Origin: Pseudothauera hydrothermalis
GTDB taxonomy: Bacteria; Pseudomonadota; Gammaproteobacteria; Burkholderiales; Rhodocyclaceae
Direction: 5' to 3'
DNA: 64,000 nucleotides
Assembly (NCBI RefSeq): GCF_003345255.1
Contig: NZ_CP029331.1
Span: 1,612,001 to 1,676,000 of the forward strand
The notes beneath the pieces were generated by a model that worked only from the letters and a program-made list of their open reading frames with translations, did not search any database and was not told the origin of the DNA. Shown in pieces: positions 28,676-37,672 of the stretch. A program made the translations under genes and the position numbers. How positions within the stretch are numbered: the stretch's first letter is position 1; every line of letters starts with the position of its first letter.

Positions 28676-31159
28676 ATGCCCGCCGGTCTGATCGACAGCT
28701 ACCCCCTCGCGGTCGACCGCTACGACGAAATGCTGGCCGCGCCCGGCAAGCCGCGCGCGCACTGGCAGCGCTTTGCCGACCGTCTGACCGCCTTGCCGGA
28801 CGAGGCGATGAACCGGCGCGAGCAATTCGTGCGCAGCGCCATCGAAGCCGATGGGGTGACCTACAACGTGTATTCCGATCCCAAGGGTGTCAAGCGCCCG
28901 TGGGAATTGGACATGCTGCCGCTGATCATCGATGCGGATGAATGGGCGCGGCTTGGCGCCGCAGTCGCCCAGCGCGCCCGCCTGTTCAACGCCATGCTGG
29001 CCGATCTCTATGGCGAGCGTCGGCTGCTCACCGAAGGGCTGCTGCCGCCTGCGCTGGTGTTCGGTCAGCACGGCTACGAATGGCCCTGTCTGGGGGTGCA
29101 ACCGCCGGCCGGCATTTGGCTGCACAGCTATGCGGTGGATCTGGCCCGCGCCCCCGATGGCCAGTGGTGGGCAATCGCCGATCGCACCCAGGGTCCTTCC
29201 GGTGCCGGCTATGCGCTGCAAAACCGCATCATCATCTCGCGCACTTTTCCGGATGCGTTCCGTGAATTACAAGTGCAACCGCTGGCCGGTTTTTTCCGCA
29301 GCATCCAGGACAGCCTGGCCCGGCTTGCGCCCACCGACGGCGAAGCGCCGCTTTGCGTGCTGCTGACCCCCGGCCCCTACAACGAGACCTATTTCGAGCA
29401 CGCTTTCCTGGCCCGCTATTTGGGCTTTCCGCTGGTCGAAGGGCAGGATCTCACGGTGCGCGACGACACCGTGTATCTCAAAACCCTGCGCGGTCTGCGC
29501 CGGGTGCATGCCATCTTGCGCCGTTTGGACGATGACTTCTGCGACCCGCTGGAGCTGCGCGCCGATTCGGCGCTGGGCGTGCCCGGACTGCTGGGCGCCA
29601 TCCGCGCCGGGCGCGTATTGATGGCCAACCAGATCGGCAGCGGCTTTTTGGAATCGGCCGCGGTACTGGGCTTTCTGCCGGCGATCTGCGAACGCCTGCT
29701 GGGCGAAGCGCTGATGATGCCGTCGGTGGCCAGTTGGTGGTGCGGCGAGGCGCCGGCGCTGGAATACGTGCTGGAACATCTCGACGAACTGGTGATCAAG
29801 CCGGCCTACGCCTCCATGCGCATGGAGGCGGTGTTTGGCCATGAACTCAAGGGCGATTCACGCCGCCGCATGATCGAGCGCATCCTGGCCCAGCCCCACG
29901 CTTATGTCGGCCAAGAGTGGGTACGGCTGGCCCAGGCGCCGGTGTGGCACCGCAAGTTGATGCCGCGTTCGGTGGGCATGCGAGTATTTGCCGCCGCCAC
30001 CCCGGACGGCTACACCGTCATGCCTGGCGCGCTGGGCCGGGTGGCGCCGCGCGCCGGCATGGAGGTCATCTCGATGCAACGCGGCGGGCTGTCCAAGGAT
30101 ACCTGGGTGCGCGCCGACCGCCCGGTGGTGCGTACCACCTTGCTCAAACGCCGCCTGGGCGTCATCGACCTGGTCTGCGGCGGCACCGATGTGCCCTCCC
30201 GGGTGGGTGAAAACCTGTTCTGGATGGGGCGCTACGCCGAGCGTTGCGAAGCCAGCGCCCGCGTGCTGCGCGCCGCGCTGGCGCGCATATCCAGTGCCGA
30301 CCCGGAAACCGAATTGCGTCTATCCGGCCTGCTGGCGGCCGCGCGGTGCACCGGCGTGCTGCCTGAGCCCGATGCGGACAATGCCGACAGTCCTGCGCTG
30401 GAACAGGCGCTGCTGGCTGCGCTCACCGATGCGGAGCAACCTGGTTCGGTGGCGGCCAACCTGCGCGCGCTGGCCTATGCAGCCGGACACGTACGGGAAC
30501 GCCTATCCTCGGACAACTGGCATGCGCTCAACCACTTGGAACAGTTGCTGTCGCGTCCGGTGGCCTCGGTAGACCATGCCTTGTCCGCTTTGGATCAAGT
30601 CATGCTGTCTTGTATCGGTCTGGCGGGTTTCGCCATGGACGACATGACTCGTGACGAAGGCTGGCGCTTTCTCATTCTGGGCCGCCGCCTCGAACGCCTG
30701 GCCGGGCTGAGCGCGCTGATTTCGGTGCCGATGGCGCCGCATGTGCGCGAACGCGAGCCGATGTTCGAGTGGCTGCTGGAGGCGGCCAACTCGATCGTGA
30801 CCTACCGCGCGCGTTACCGCCGGATGCCGGAGTTGCTGCCGCTGGTGCATCTTTTGGTTTTCGACACCACCAATCCGCACTCGGTGGGCTTTCAGGTCGA
30901 GGCGCTGCAACGTTATCTCGCCCGCACCGCGCGCGAACTGGGTCACCCCTACCCGGCGCCGATGATCGACCCCTTGGCCCGCCGCCTGGCGGACTTTGAC
31001 CTCACCCGCTTCGAGGCGGACGAATGCGATCTGGCCGTGCACGCCCTGCGCACCCTGTTGGCCGAGGCCCAAGAGGCCGCCGGACAATTGTCCGACGAGA
31101 TCCATCGCCGCTTTTTCACCCACACCGTGCATCCGATGCACTTACGGAGCGTGGCATGA
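28676..31159 (+). CDS. Circularly permuted ATP-grasp / alpha-E fusion protein
   Basis: The 827-residue protein joins two families that are often separate genes. Residues about 1-475 are a circularly permuted ATP-grasp domain (YNVYSDPKG, TPGPYNETYFEHAFLARYLG, GSGFLESAAVLGFLP, RKLMPRSVGMRVFAA). Residues about 490-820 are the alpha-helical alpha-E domain (ENLFWMGRYAERCEASARVL, LVFDTTNPHSVGFQ). ATP-grasp enzymes form amide bonds, so it is a candidate peptide ligase. It overlaps the next gene by 4 bases (ATGA). Confidence 0.87.
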   Translation: MPAGLIDSYPLAVDRYDEMLAAPGKPRAHWQRFADRLTALPDEAMNRREQFVRSAIEADGVTYNVYSDPKGVKRPWELDMLPLIIDADEWARLGAAVAQRARLFNAMLADLYGERRLLTEGLLPPALVFGQHGYEWPCLGVQPPAGIWLHSYAVDLARAPDGQWWAIADRTQGPSGAGYALQNRIIISRTFPDAFRELQVQPLAGFFRSIQDSLARLAPTDGEAPLCVLLTPGPYNETYFEHAFLARYLGFPLVEGQDLTVRDDTVYLKTLRGLRRVHAILRRLDDDFCDPLELRADSALGVPGLLGAIRAGRVLMANQIGSGFLESAAVLGFLPAICERLLGEALMMPSVASWWCGEAPALEYVLEHLDELVIKPAYASMRMEAVFGHELKGDSRRRMIERILAQPHAYVGQEWVRLAQAPVWHRKLMPRSVGMRVFAAATPDGYTVMPGALGRVAPRAGMEVISMQRGGLSKDTWVRADRPVVRTTLLKRRLGVIDLVCGGTDVPSRVGENLFWMGRYAERCEASARVLRAALARISSADPETELRLSGLLAAARCTGVLPEPDADNADSPALEQALLAALTDAEQPGSVAANLRALAYAAGHVRERLSSDNWHALNHLEQLLSRPVASVDHALSALDQVMLSCIGLAGFAMDDMTRDEGWRFLILGRRLERLAGLSALISVPMAPHVREREPMFEWLLEAANSIVTYRARYRRMPELLPLVHLLVFDTTNPHSVGFQVEALQRYLARTARELGHPYPAPMIDPLARRLADFDLTRFEADECDLAVHALRTLLAEAQEAAGQLSDEIHRRFFTHTVHPMHLRSVA

Positions 31160-32118
31160 GCGCGGTGCCGCAAACCCGGGTGCGCTACCATGTGCGCCAT
31201 GACACCCGGTATCGTTACGACCAACCGGTGGGCGAATCACGCCAGATACTGCGGCTTTGCCCGCGCGAATTGGCTTGGCAGCATGTCTGCATCCACCGCC
31301 TGGAGATCAGCCCGGAGCCGGCCCGCCGTCAACGCTCGGTCGACGGCATCGGCAACACGGTCGAGGCCCTGCACTTCGAGCGGGATCACGATACCCTGTT
31401 CATCCGTGCCGAGAGCTGGGTGGAACTGACCCCGCGCGAGTGGCCCGCGCCGACCGCCTCCCCGGCCTGGGAGGCGGTGCGCGACGCGCTCGCCTACCGC
31501 GCCGGGCGCAGGCTGGATGCGGCACAACTGGAAGCCTGCGGCTATTTGTTCGAATCGCGCCATGTGCGTGTCAAGCGCGAATTTGCCGATTACGCCGCCC
31601 AGGACTTTGCGCCGGGCACCCCGCTTCTGGTCGGCGCTCAGCGTCTGATGCAGCGCATTTTTGACGAATTCACCTTCGACCCGGCTTCCACCGATGTCTC
31701 CACCCCGGTCACCGAGGTATTCGACCGCCGGCGCGGCGTCTGCCAAGACTTTGCCCATTTGATGATTGCTTGCCTGCGCTCGCTGGGTCTGCCGGCGCGT
31801 TATATGAGCGGCTATCTGCTCACCCGCCCGCCGCCTGGCCAAGCCCGCCTGATCGGTGCGGACGCCACCCATGCCTGGGTTGCAGTGTATTGCCCACCAC
31901 ACGGCTGGGTAGAATTCGACCCCACCAATGCGCTGATGCCCCGACTCGAACACATCACCCTCGGCTGGGCGCGCGATTTTGCGGACGTTTCGCCGATTCG
32001 CGGCGTCATTCTGGGCGGTGGCGAGCATGAGCCGGAAATTGCCGTCACCGTGGCGCCCGAGGACGAATACTCGGCACTTTACGGCGCCGCCTCATTGCCC
32101 GGCCTGAGCCGGGCTTGA
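31156..32118 (+). CDS. Transglutaminase-family protein
   Basis: The 320-residue protein begins with a transglutaminase N-terminal domain (YHVRHDTRYRYDQPVGESRQ) and has the core triad: Cys in RRGVCQDFAHLM near residue 195, His in DATHAWVAVY near 238 and Asp in EFDPTNAL near 256. It may act as a peptidase or amidase rather than a cross-linking enzyme. The start at 31156 overlaps the upstream stop (ATGA). It completes the DUF2126/ATP-grasp/alpha-E/transglutaminase set. Confidence 0.88.
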   Translation: MSAVPQTRVRYHVRHDTRYRYDQPVGESRQILRLCPRELAWQHVCIHRLEISPEPARRQRSVDGIGNTVEALHFERDHDTLFIRAESWVELTPREWPAPTASPAWEAVRDALAYRAGRRLDAAQLEACGYLFESRHVRVKREFADYAAQDFAPGTPLLVGAQRLMQRIFDEFTFDPASTDVSTPVTEVFDRRRGVCQDFAHLMIACLRSLGLPARYMSGYLLTRPPPGQARLIGADATHAWVAVYCPPHGWVEFDPTNALMPRLEHITLGWARDFADVSPIRGVILGGGEHEPEIAVTVAPEDEYSALYGAASLPGLSRA

Positions 32119-32134
32119 ACATCCGATCCGCCCG

Positions 32135-33058
32135 GTGAAACTCTTTTACACCGATCATTTCGTGCTACCGCTGCCGCCGGGGCACCGCTTCCCGATGGAA
32201 AAATACGCCCGCCTGCGCCAACGCCTAGAGGCAAACGGCCTGTTTCCGGCCAACGCTTTTTGTGTGCCCGAGGCCGCCACCGATGCCGAAATCCTGCGTG
32301 CGCACGATGCCGCCTACCTAGCCGGCGTGCAGTCCGGCACGCTGGATGCTGCGGCGATGCGCCGAATCGGCTTTCCCTGGTCGGCGGCCATGGTGGAACG
32401 CTCGCGGCGCTCGGCCGGCGCCACGCTGGCCGCCTGCCGTACGGCGTTAATCGATGGTTGCGCGGCCAATCTGGCCGGAGGTACGCATCATGCTCACCGC
32501 GACTTCGGCTCGGGTTTTTGCGTATTCAACGATGCGGCCATTGCTGCGCTGGCGATGATCGCCGAAGGGCGTGCCCGGCGGGTGGCGGTGATCGACTGCG
32601 ATGTACACCAGGGCGACGGCACCGCCACCATCCTGGCGGGCAACCCGGCCACCTTCACGCTGAGCTTGCACGGCGCAAAGAACTTCCCTTTCCACAAAGC
32701 GGCAAGTGACCTCGATATCGAACTCGCGGACGGCACCGCCGACGCCGCCTACCTGGCTGCGCTCGACCAGGCGCTGGTGCAGGTGTTCGACGGCTTTGGC
32801 CCGGATCTGGTCATTTACCTTGCCGGCGCCGACCCCTACGAGGGCGACCGCCTTGGCCGCCTGGCGCTGACCCGCGCGGGGCTGGCCGAGCGCGACCGCC
32901 GGGTGCTCGCTACCTGCCGCGCCGCCGGCGTGGCGGTGGCCATTGCCATGGCCGGCGGTTATGCTCACCACATCGACGACACGGTGGCCATCCACGCCAC
33001 CACCCTGGAGACGGCCGCCCGCCTGTGGCCCACATCGACCGAGGACACCCCCGCATGA
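32135..33058 (+). CDS. Histone-deacetylase family (acetoin-utilisation type) hydrolase
   Basis: The 307-residue zinc amidohydrolase has the class II deacetylase motifs: GGTHHAHRDFGSGFCVFND (tandem histidines), IDCDVHQGDGTA (zinc Asp/His) and LAGADPYEGDRLGRL (zinc Asp). The start is a GTG directly before KLFYTDHFVLPLP, the usual N terminus. The substrate could be an acetylated protein, polyamine or small amide. It overlaps the NYN gene by 4 bases (ATGA). Confidence 0.9.
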   Translation: MKLFYTDHFVLPLPPGHRFPMEKYARLRQRLEANGLFPANAFCVPEAATDAEILRAHDAAYLAGVQSGTLDAAAMRRIGFPWSAAMVERSRRSAGATLAACRTALIDGCAANLAGGTHHAHRDFGSGFCVFNDAAIAALAMIAEGRARRVAVIDCDVHQGDGTATILAGNPATFTLSLHGAKNFPFHKAASDLDIELADGTADAAYLAALDQALVQVFDGFGPDLVIYLAGADPYEGDRLGRLALTRAGLAERDRRVLATCRAAGVAVAIAMAGGYAHHIDDTVAIHATTLETAARLWPTSTEDTPA

Positions 33059-33798
33059 CCGACGAAGCCCGTATCGCCCTGTTGATCGACGCCGACAACT
33101 GCCCGGCTGCCAAAATCGAAGTCATTTTGGACGAGCTGGCCAAGTATGGCGTCACCAACGTGCGCCGCGCCTATGGCAACTGGAAAAGCAGCGGACTGAA
33201 AAGCTGGGAAGACGTGCTGCATGAGTTCGCCATCCAACCCATTCAGCAATTTGCCTACACCAAGGGCAAAAACGCCACCGATGCGGCGATGATCATCGAT
33301 GCTATGGATCTACTCTACACCCAGCGGCTGGATGCATTTTGCATCGCCTCGTCCGATTCGGACTTTACCCCGCTGGTGATGCGTATCCGCACCAATGGCC
33401 TAAAAGTCTATGGTTTTGGCGAGAAAAAGACGCCGATGCCCTTCGTCAATGCCTGCTCCAAGTTTCTCTACCTGGAAACCCTGGGCACGCAGCCGCGCAG
33501 CGAAGATGAGGCCGCCGCGGCCAGCGTGCAGAAAAAAACCGGTAAGGAACTGCGGGGCGACACCCGCCTGGTCACGCTGCTGCGCAATGCGGTCGAAGCC
33601 TGCCAGGATGATGACGGCTGGGCCAGCCTCTCGGCGGTGGGCTCTCATATCACCAACCAAACCTCGTTCGATCAGCGTAACTACGGCTATAAAAAACTCG
33701 GCGATTTGATCGAAGCCACCGGTTTGTTCGAAACCGAACGCCGCGGCAGCCATCTTTTTTTACGCGACAAGCGCAACACCAAGAAAAATCCGGGCTGA
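33055..33798 (+). CDS. NYN-domain nuclease-like protein with C-terminal OST-HTH/LOTUS domain
   Basis: Residues 1-150 of this 247-residue protein form a NYN (PIN-like) domain with the acidic residues of the family: LLIDADNCPA, GKNATDAAMIIDAMDLL and ASSDSDFTPLV. Residues about 175-240 resemble an OST-HTH (LOTUS) RNA-binding domain (RLVTLLRNAVEACQDDDGW, GYKKLGDLIEATGLF). This pairing suggests an RNA-directed nuclease, with targets unknown. The start at 33055 overlaps the upstream stop. Confidence 0.87.
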   Translation: MTDEARIALLIDADNCPAAKIEVILDELAKYGVTNVRRAYGNWKSSGLKSWEDVLHEFAIQPIQQFAYTKGKNATDAAMIIDAMDLLYTQRLDAFCIASSDSDFTPLVMRIRTNGLKVYGFGEKKTPMPFVNACSKFLYLETLGTQPRSEDEAAAASVQKKTGKELRGDTRLVTLLRNAVEACQDDDGWASLSAVGSHITNQTSFDQRNYGYKKLGDLIEATGLFETERRGSHLFLRDKRNTKKNPG

Positions 33799-33807
33799 GC
33801 GCAGGCG

Positions 33808-34632
33808 GTGAGACTCTACGGCATCGACTTCACCAGCGCGCCACGCCCGGCCAAAGCGATTACCGTGGCTGCCGGTCGGCTCGACGGCGACCGGCTGCTG
33901 CTCGACGGCCTGGAGGCCCTGCCCGACTGGCCGGCCTTTGAAGACTTCTTGCGCCGCCCCGGCCCCTGGCTGGGCGGTTTCGATTTTCCCTTCGGCCTGC
34001 CCCGCGAAGCGGTGCGCGATCTGGGCTGGCCCCAGCACTGGGCAGCACTGCTGGTCCATTGCCGCGCGCTGGGTAAGACGGACTTTCGCGCTGCGCTCGA
34101 CGCCTACCGCGAAAGCCGCCCATACGGCCGCCGTTACGCGCATCGCGCCACTGACGCCGCAGCGCGCTCGCACAGTCCGCTCAAGCTGGTCAACCCACCG
34201 GTCGGGCTGATGTTCCTGGAAGGCGCGCCGCGACTGCTGGCCGCCAATCTCCATGTGCCCGGCTTGCACGCTGGCGACCCGAGCCGGGTGGCGGTGGAAG
34301 CCTATCCGGGGTTACTGGCGCGCCGGCTCGGTCCACATCCGTACAAAAGCGATACCCGCAGCCGGCAAACCCCGGCGCGGCAACAGGCCCGCGCGGACAT
34401 CGTGGCCGCTTTGCAACAAGGCCGCTCATATCCGCCCTTGCGTCTGATGGCGCCGCCCGCGCTAGTCGATATTGTGCTGCGGGATGCGCGCGGCGATGCG
34501 CTGGATGCGGTGTTGGCATTGATCCAGGCCGCCCACGCATGGCGCTGCGGCCCGCCCGGTTATGGCCTGCCTGCGGTGATCGACGGATTGGAAGGCTGGA
34601 TCGTCGGCGCCGAGCATCCGGCAGCGGACTGA
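33808..34632 (+). CDS. DUF429 protein
   Basis: The 274-residue protein begins with a GTG and MRLYGIDFTSAP, the acidic start strand of the DUF429 family, which is predicted to have an RNase H-like fold. GFDFPFGLPREAVRDLGWP and VAVEAYPGLLARRLG are further family blocks. The function is unknown. It follows the NYN gene by 9 bases, in the same direction, which would fit a nucleic-acid-related role. Confidence 0.75.
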   Translation: MRLYGIDFTSAPRPAKAITVAAGRLDGDRLLLDGLEALPDWPAFEDFLRRPGPWLGGFDFPFGLPREAVRDLGWPQHWAALLVHCRALGKTDFRAALDAYRESRPYGRRYAHRATDAAARSHSPLKLVNPPVGLMFLEGAPRLLAANLHVPGLHAGDPSRVAVEAYPGLLARRLGPHPYKSDTRSRQTPARQQARADIVAALQQGRSYPPLRLMAPPALVDIVLRDARGDALDAVLALIQAAHAWRCGPPGYGLPAVIDGLEGWIVGAEHPAAD

Positions 34633-34958
34633 CCGTTTGCGTACCAAGCGCACCGCTTTGCAGGTATCGGCGGGCTTGCTGCGTTTCCCCATGAATAACC
34701 CTACTGCGATCACATGTTTGTTGGCGGGCGGGCACGTCTTCGGTAATATTTTTTACAACTTTCCGGAACTTCTCGCACGCCTTGAACCCCTGTCGCCCGC
34801 ACCCCTCGGCACTGTACCGTCCCGACTCAAGGCTATCTGACCGGCCGGCCGGAGCCAGCCGAACAGCAGCTCGAACATTGGCTGGCATCGGCCGGTCGAA
34901 TCGATTTTTACACCCCCACGGAACAGGCATCCGGCGCTGCCGGGTCCGCATCGAGCGC
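34633..34958. other. Intergenic stretch with a possible sigma-70 promoter
   Basis: No gene is supported in these 326 bases. TTGGCG at 34721-34726 and TAATAT at 34744-34749 are 17 bases apart and could be the -35 and -10 of the following GGDEF-EAL gene, leaving a leader of about 200 bases. Short overlapping ORFs have no coding character. Confidence 0.4.
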
Positions 34959-37319
34959 ATGAAGAAGATGAATCCATTTTTCGCCCAAGCTACCCCCACC
35001 GGTTTGCGCGCGCTGCGCTGGGCGGCGCTGCCGCTGGCGCTGGCAGCCGCAACCGCGCTGGCGGCCCTGGCCCAGGCGCAGCAGGATTTACTCTCTTCGC
35101 TGTTTCGCCAACACACCGCGATCATGATGTTCATCGACCCGGCAAACGGACGCATCGTCGATGCCAACGCCGCCGCCGACCGTTTTTACGGCTATGGTCC
35201 GGGCAAGCTGATCGGCCGCAGCATCGATGAGATCAACGCCTTGGGGCCGGATCAAGTCGCCGCCGAACGCGCCCGCGCGCGCAGCGAACAGCGCAATTAC
35301 TTTGTTTTTCCGCATCGTCTGGCCAGTGGCGAAATCCGTACCGTGGAGGTGTATTCCTCCCCGATCCGGCTGGAAAACGGCCAAGATGTATTGTTTTCCA
35401 TCATCCATGACATCACCGGCAAGCAGCTTGCCGAAGCCGATCTGCTCGACTACAAAACCCGTCTGGAAGAGCTGGTTGATCAACGCACCCGCGAAGTGCT
35501 GGCCGCCCGCCAGACCACCGACCGCATTGTGCTCGGCGCGATGGCCGTGCTGCTGGTCGTGATCCTGCTGCTGGTGCTCAATATGGTCCGTCTGCGGCGC
35601 AGCAAACGGGAGCTTGCCCGGCGCAAGGAGGAATTGTCCGCACTGATCGATGCCCTGCCCGACGTGGTGTGCCTGAAGGACAGCCAAGGCCGCTGGCGGC
35701 AGGCCAACCGTTACGCGTTGGAGCTTTTCGGTTTGACCGCGACCGACTATCGCGGCCTGACCGACGCCGAACTTGCACTGCGGCAAAGCCCGTCGCGCCG
35801 GGCGCTGCTTAGCCCGGAATCCGACGATGAAGACGCCTGGCACAAACGGGCCGCGGTACGCACCGAGGAAAGCATCCCCACGCCGGACGGCCAGCAGTTG
35901 GTCTTCGACACCATCAAAGTGCCGCTTTTTCACCCCGACGGCAGCCGCGACGGGCTGCTCAGCATTGGCCGCGACATGACCGAGCGGCGCCGGGCGGAAT
36001 CCGAAATCGCCCGCCTGGCTTATTTCGATTCCCTCACCGGGCTGCCCAACCGCCGCCTGCTGAGCGACCGTCTGGACCATGCCTTGGCGGTGGCCCGGCG
36101 CTCGGGCCACTATGGCGCGCTGCTGCTGTTGGATCTGGACTACTTCAAAACGCTCAACGACGCCCGCGGTCATGAGGTGGGCGACCAGGTGCTCAAAGCG
36201 CTCGCCGCACGCCTGGCGGCCGGGCTGCGCGAAAGCGATACGCTTTCGCGCCTGGGCGGGGATGAATTCGTGCTTCTATTGCCGGAGCTTTCGCCTCAGG
36301 TGCACTCGGCCGCCGACATGGCGCGCAGTGTGGCGGAAAAATTACGCACCACGCTGACTGAGCCGCTCAAGATCGACGGCGAACAGATCGCGCTAGGAGC
36401 GAGCATCGGCGTTACGCTTTTCCCCACGGGTGCTGGCTGCTCGGCCGCCGAACTGCTCAAGCAGGCCGATACCGCGATGTACCAGGCCAAGGCGGCCGGG
36501 CGCAACATGGTGCGCTTTTTTGAGCCCGACATGCAGGCCCGCGCCGAGATGCGCTTCAATCTCGAGGCCGAACTGCGCCACGCGGTCGAACACGATGAGC
36601 TGCGTCTATACCTGCAACCGCAATGCGACCGCGACGGCCGTGTGCGCGGGGCCGAAGTCTTGCTGCGCTGGCACCATCCGCACCGCGGACTGATCCCGCC
36701 GGGCAGTTTCATCCCCATCGCCGAGGAGACCGGCCTGATCGTGGCGCTGGGCGATTGGGTGCTACGGCGCGCCTGCGCTCTGCTCACCACGCCGGAACTG
36801 GCCGAGCAGCCGATGCGTATTGCGGTCAACGTGAGCCCACGGCAGTTCCACCGCAGCGGTTTTGTCGACCGGGTACGCGACATCCTGGCCGAAACCGGCG
36901 CAGATGCCCGCCGTCTGACCTTCGAAGTCACCGAAGGTCTGGTCATCGACAACGTTCACCAGACTGTGGCCACCATGAGCGAACTGGCTGCGCTGGGCAT
37001 CCACTTTTCCATCGACGACTTCGGCACCGGCTACTCCTCGCTCGCGTACCTGAAGCGCTTGCCGATCAACGAGCTGAAAATCGACCGCAGCTTCATCCAG
37101 GACGCGCCGACCGACCCGAACGATGCGGCACTGGTCGATGCCATTTTGTCGATCGCCGGACACCTGAACATCGCCGTGGTGGCCGAGGGCGTGGAGACCG
37201 AAGCGCAAGCCGCATTCCTCACCACGCGCGCGCCGATGCTCTACCAGGGCTACCTGTATGGCCGTCCAGAGCCGGTGGAAGCTTTCTTGCAGCGCTTGCG
37301 GTGCACCGAAGACGGTTGA
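34959..37319 (+). CDS. Membrane GGDEF-EAL protein with PAS domains
   Basis: The 786-residue protein has a short hydrophobic N-terminal segment (WAALPLALAAATALAALA), a first PAS domain (about 45-160), a second membrane segment (AMAVLLVVILLLVLNMV), a second PAS domain (about 220-340), a GGDEF domain with intact RLGGDEFVLLLPE and an EAL domain. The EAL signature is EVLLR, with DDFGTGYSSLAYLKRLP, KIDRSFI and EGVE, so both cyclase and phosphodiesterase activities for cyclic di-GMP are possible. The start is one of two close ATGs (34959, 34968). It is a likely sensor for biofilm/motility control. Confidence 0.92.
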   Translation: MKKMNPFFAQATPTGLRALRWAALPLALAAATALAALAQAQQDLLSSLFRQHTAIMMFIDPANGRIVDANAAADRFYGYGPGKLIGRSIDEINALGPDQVAAERARARSEQRNYFVFPHRLASGEIRTVEVYSSPIRLENGQDVLFSIIHDITGKQLAEADLLDYKTRLEELVDQRTREVLAARQTTDRIVLGAMAVLLVVILLLVLNMVRLRRSKRELARRKEELSALIDALPDVVCLKDSQGRWRQANRYALELFGLTATDYRGLTDAELALRQSPSRRALLSPESDDEDAWHKRAAVRTEESIPTPDGQQLVFDTIKVPLFHPDGSRDGLLSIGRDMTERRRAESEIARLAYFDSLTGLPNRRLLSDRLDHALAVARRSGHYGALLLLDLDYFKTLNDARGHEVGDQVLKALAARLAAGLRESDTLSRLGGDEFVLLLPELSPQVHSAADMARSVAEKLRTTLTEPLKIDGEQIALGASIGVTLFPTGAGCSAAELLKQADTAMYQAKAAGRNMVRFFEPDMQARAEMRFNLEAELRHAVEHDELRLYLQPQCDRDGRVRGAEVLLRWHHPHRGLIPPGSFIPIAEETGLIVALGDWVLRRACALLTTPELAEQPMRIAVNVSPRQFHRSGFVDRVRDILAETGADARRLTFEVTEGLVIDNVHQTVATMSELAALGIHFSIDDFGTGYSSLAYLKRLPINELKIDRSFIQDAPTDPNDAALVDAILSIAGHLNIAVVAEGVETEAQAAFLTTRAPMLYQGYLYGRPEPVEAFLQRLRCTEDG

Positions 37320-37672
37320 TACACCGGCTGCGCGCTCCCGACTGCCCCGACCAACCTTTTTGCTGCGACTCGAACGCCTGAGACGGCCGAATGGCGGTCG
37401 GCCGCAGTAAAAAAGGCCACGATTGCCGTTGCTGCATTGCGGCAACGGCAATACAATGCTGCCCCTTTGCCGCCAACGCGAATTGGCCCACGCAAGCATC
37501 CACCCGTGTAATTTCTCTTCTCGTACTTCCCGCAGCATCTTCTCTTTGTGCAGCGCGCGGCTGGCCACCGCCAGCACGGCGGCCGGCGATCCAGGCCACA
37601 CGGCGGCCGAATCCGTCACCTGAAAACAAAGCAAAAACGGGCTACGCCTGCGCGCAGCCCGACAGCAACGCC
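37320..37672. other. Intergenic stretch with promoter and operator-like palindrome before sulP
   Basis: No gene is supported in these 353 bases. A perfect 10-base inverted repeat (37423-37432 and 37442-37451, TTGCCGTTGC) overlaps TTGCTG at 37429 and TACAAT at 37452, spaced 17 bases, which together look like a sigma-70 promoter with an operator for the sulP gene. The leader would be about 210 bases. Confidence 0.45.
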
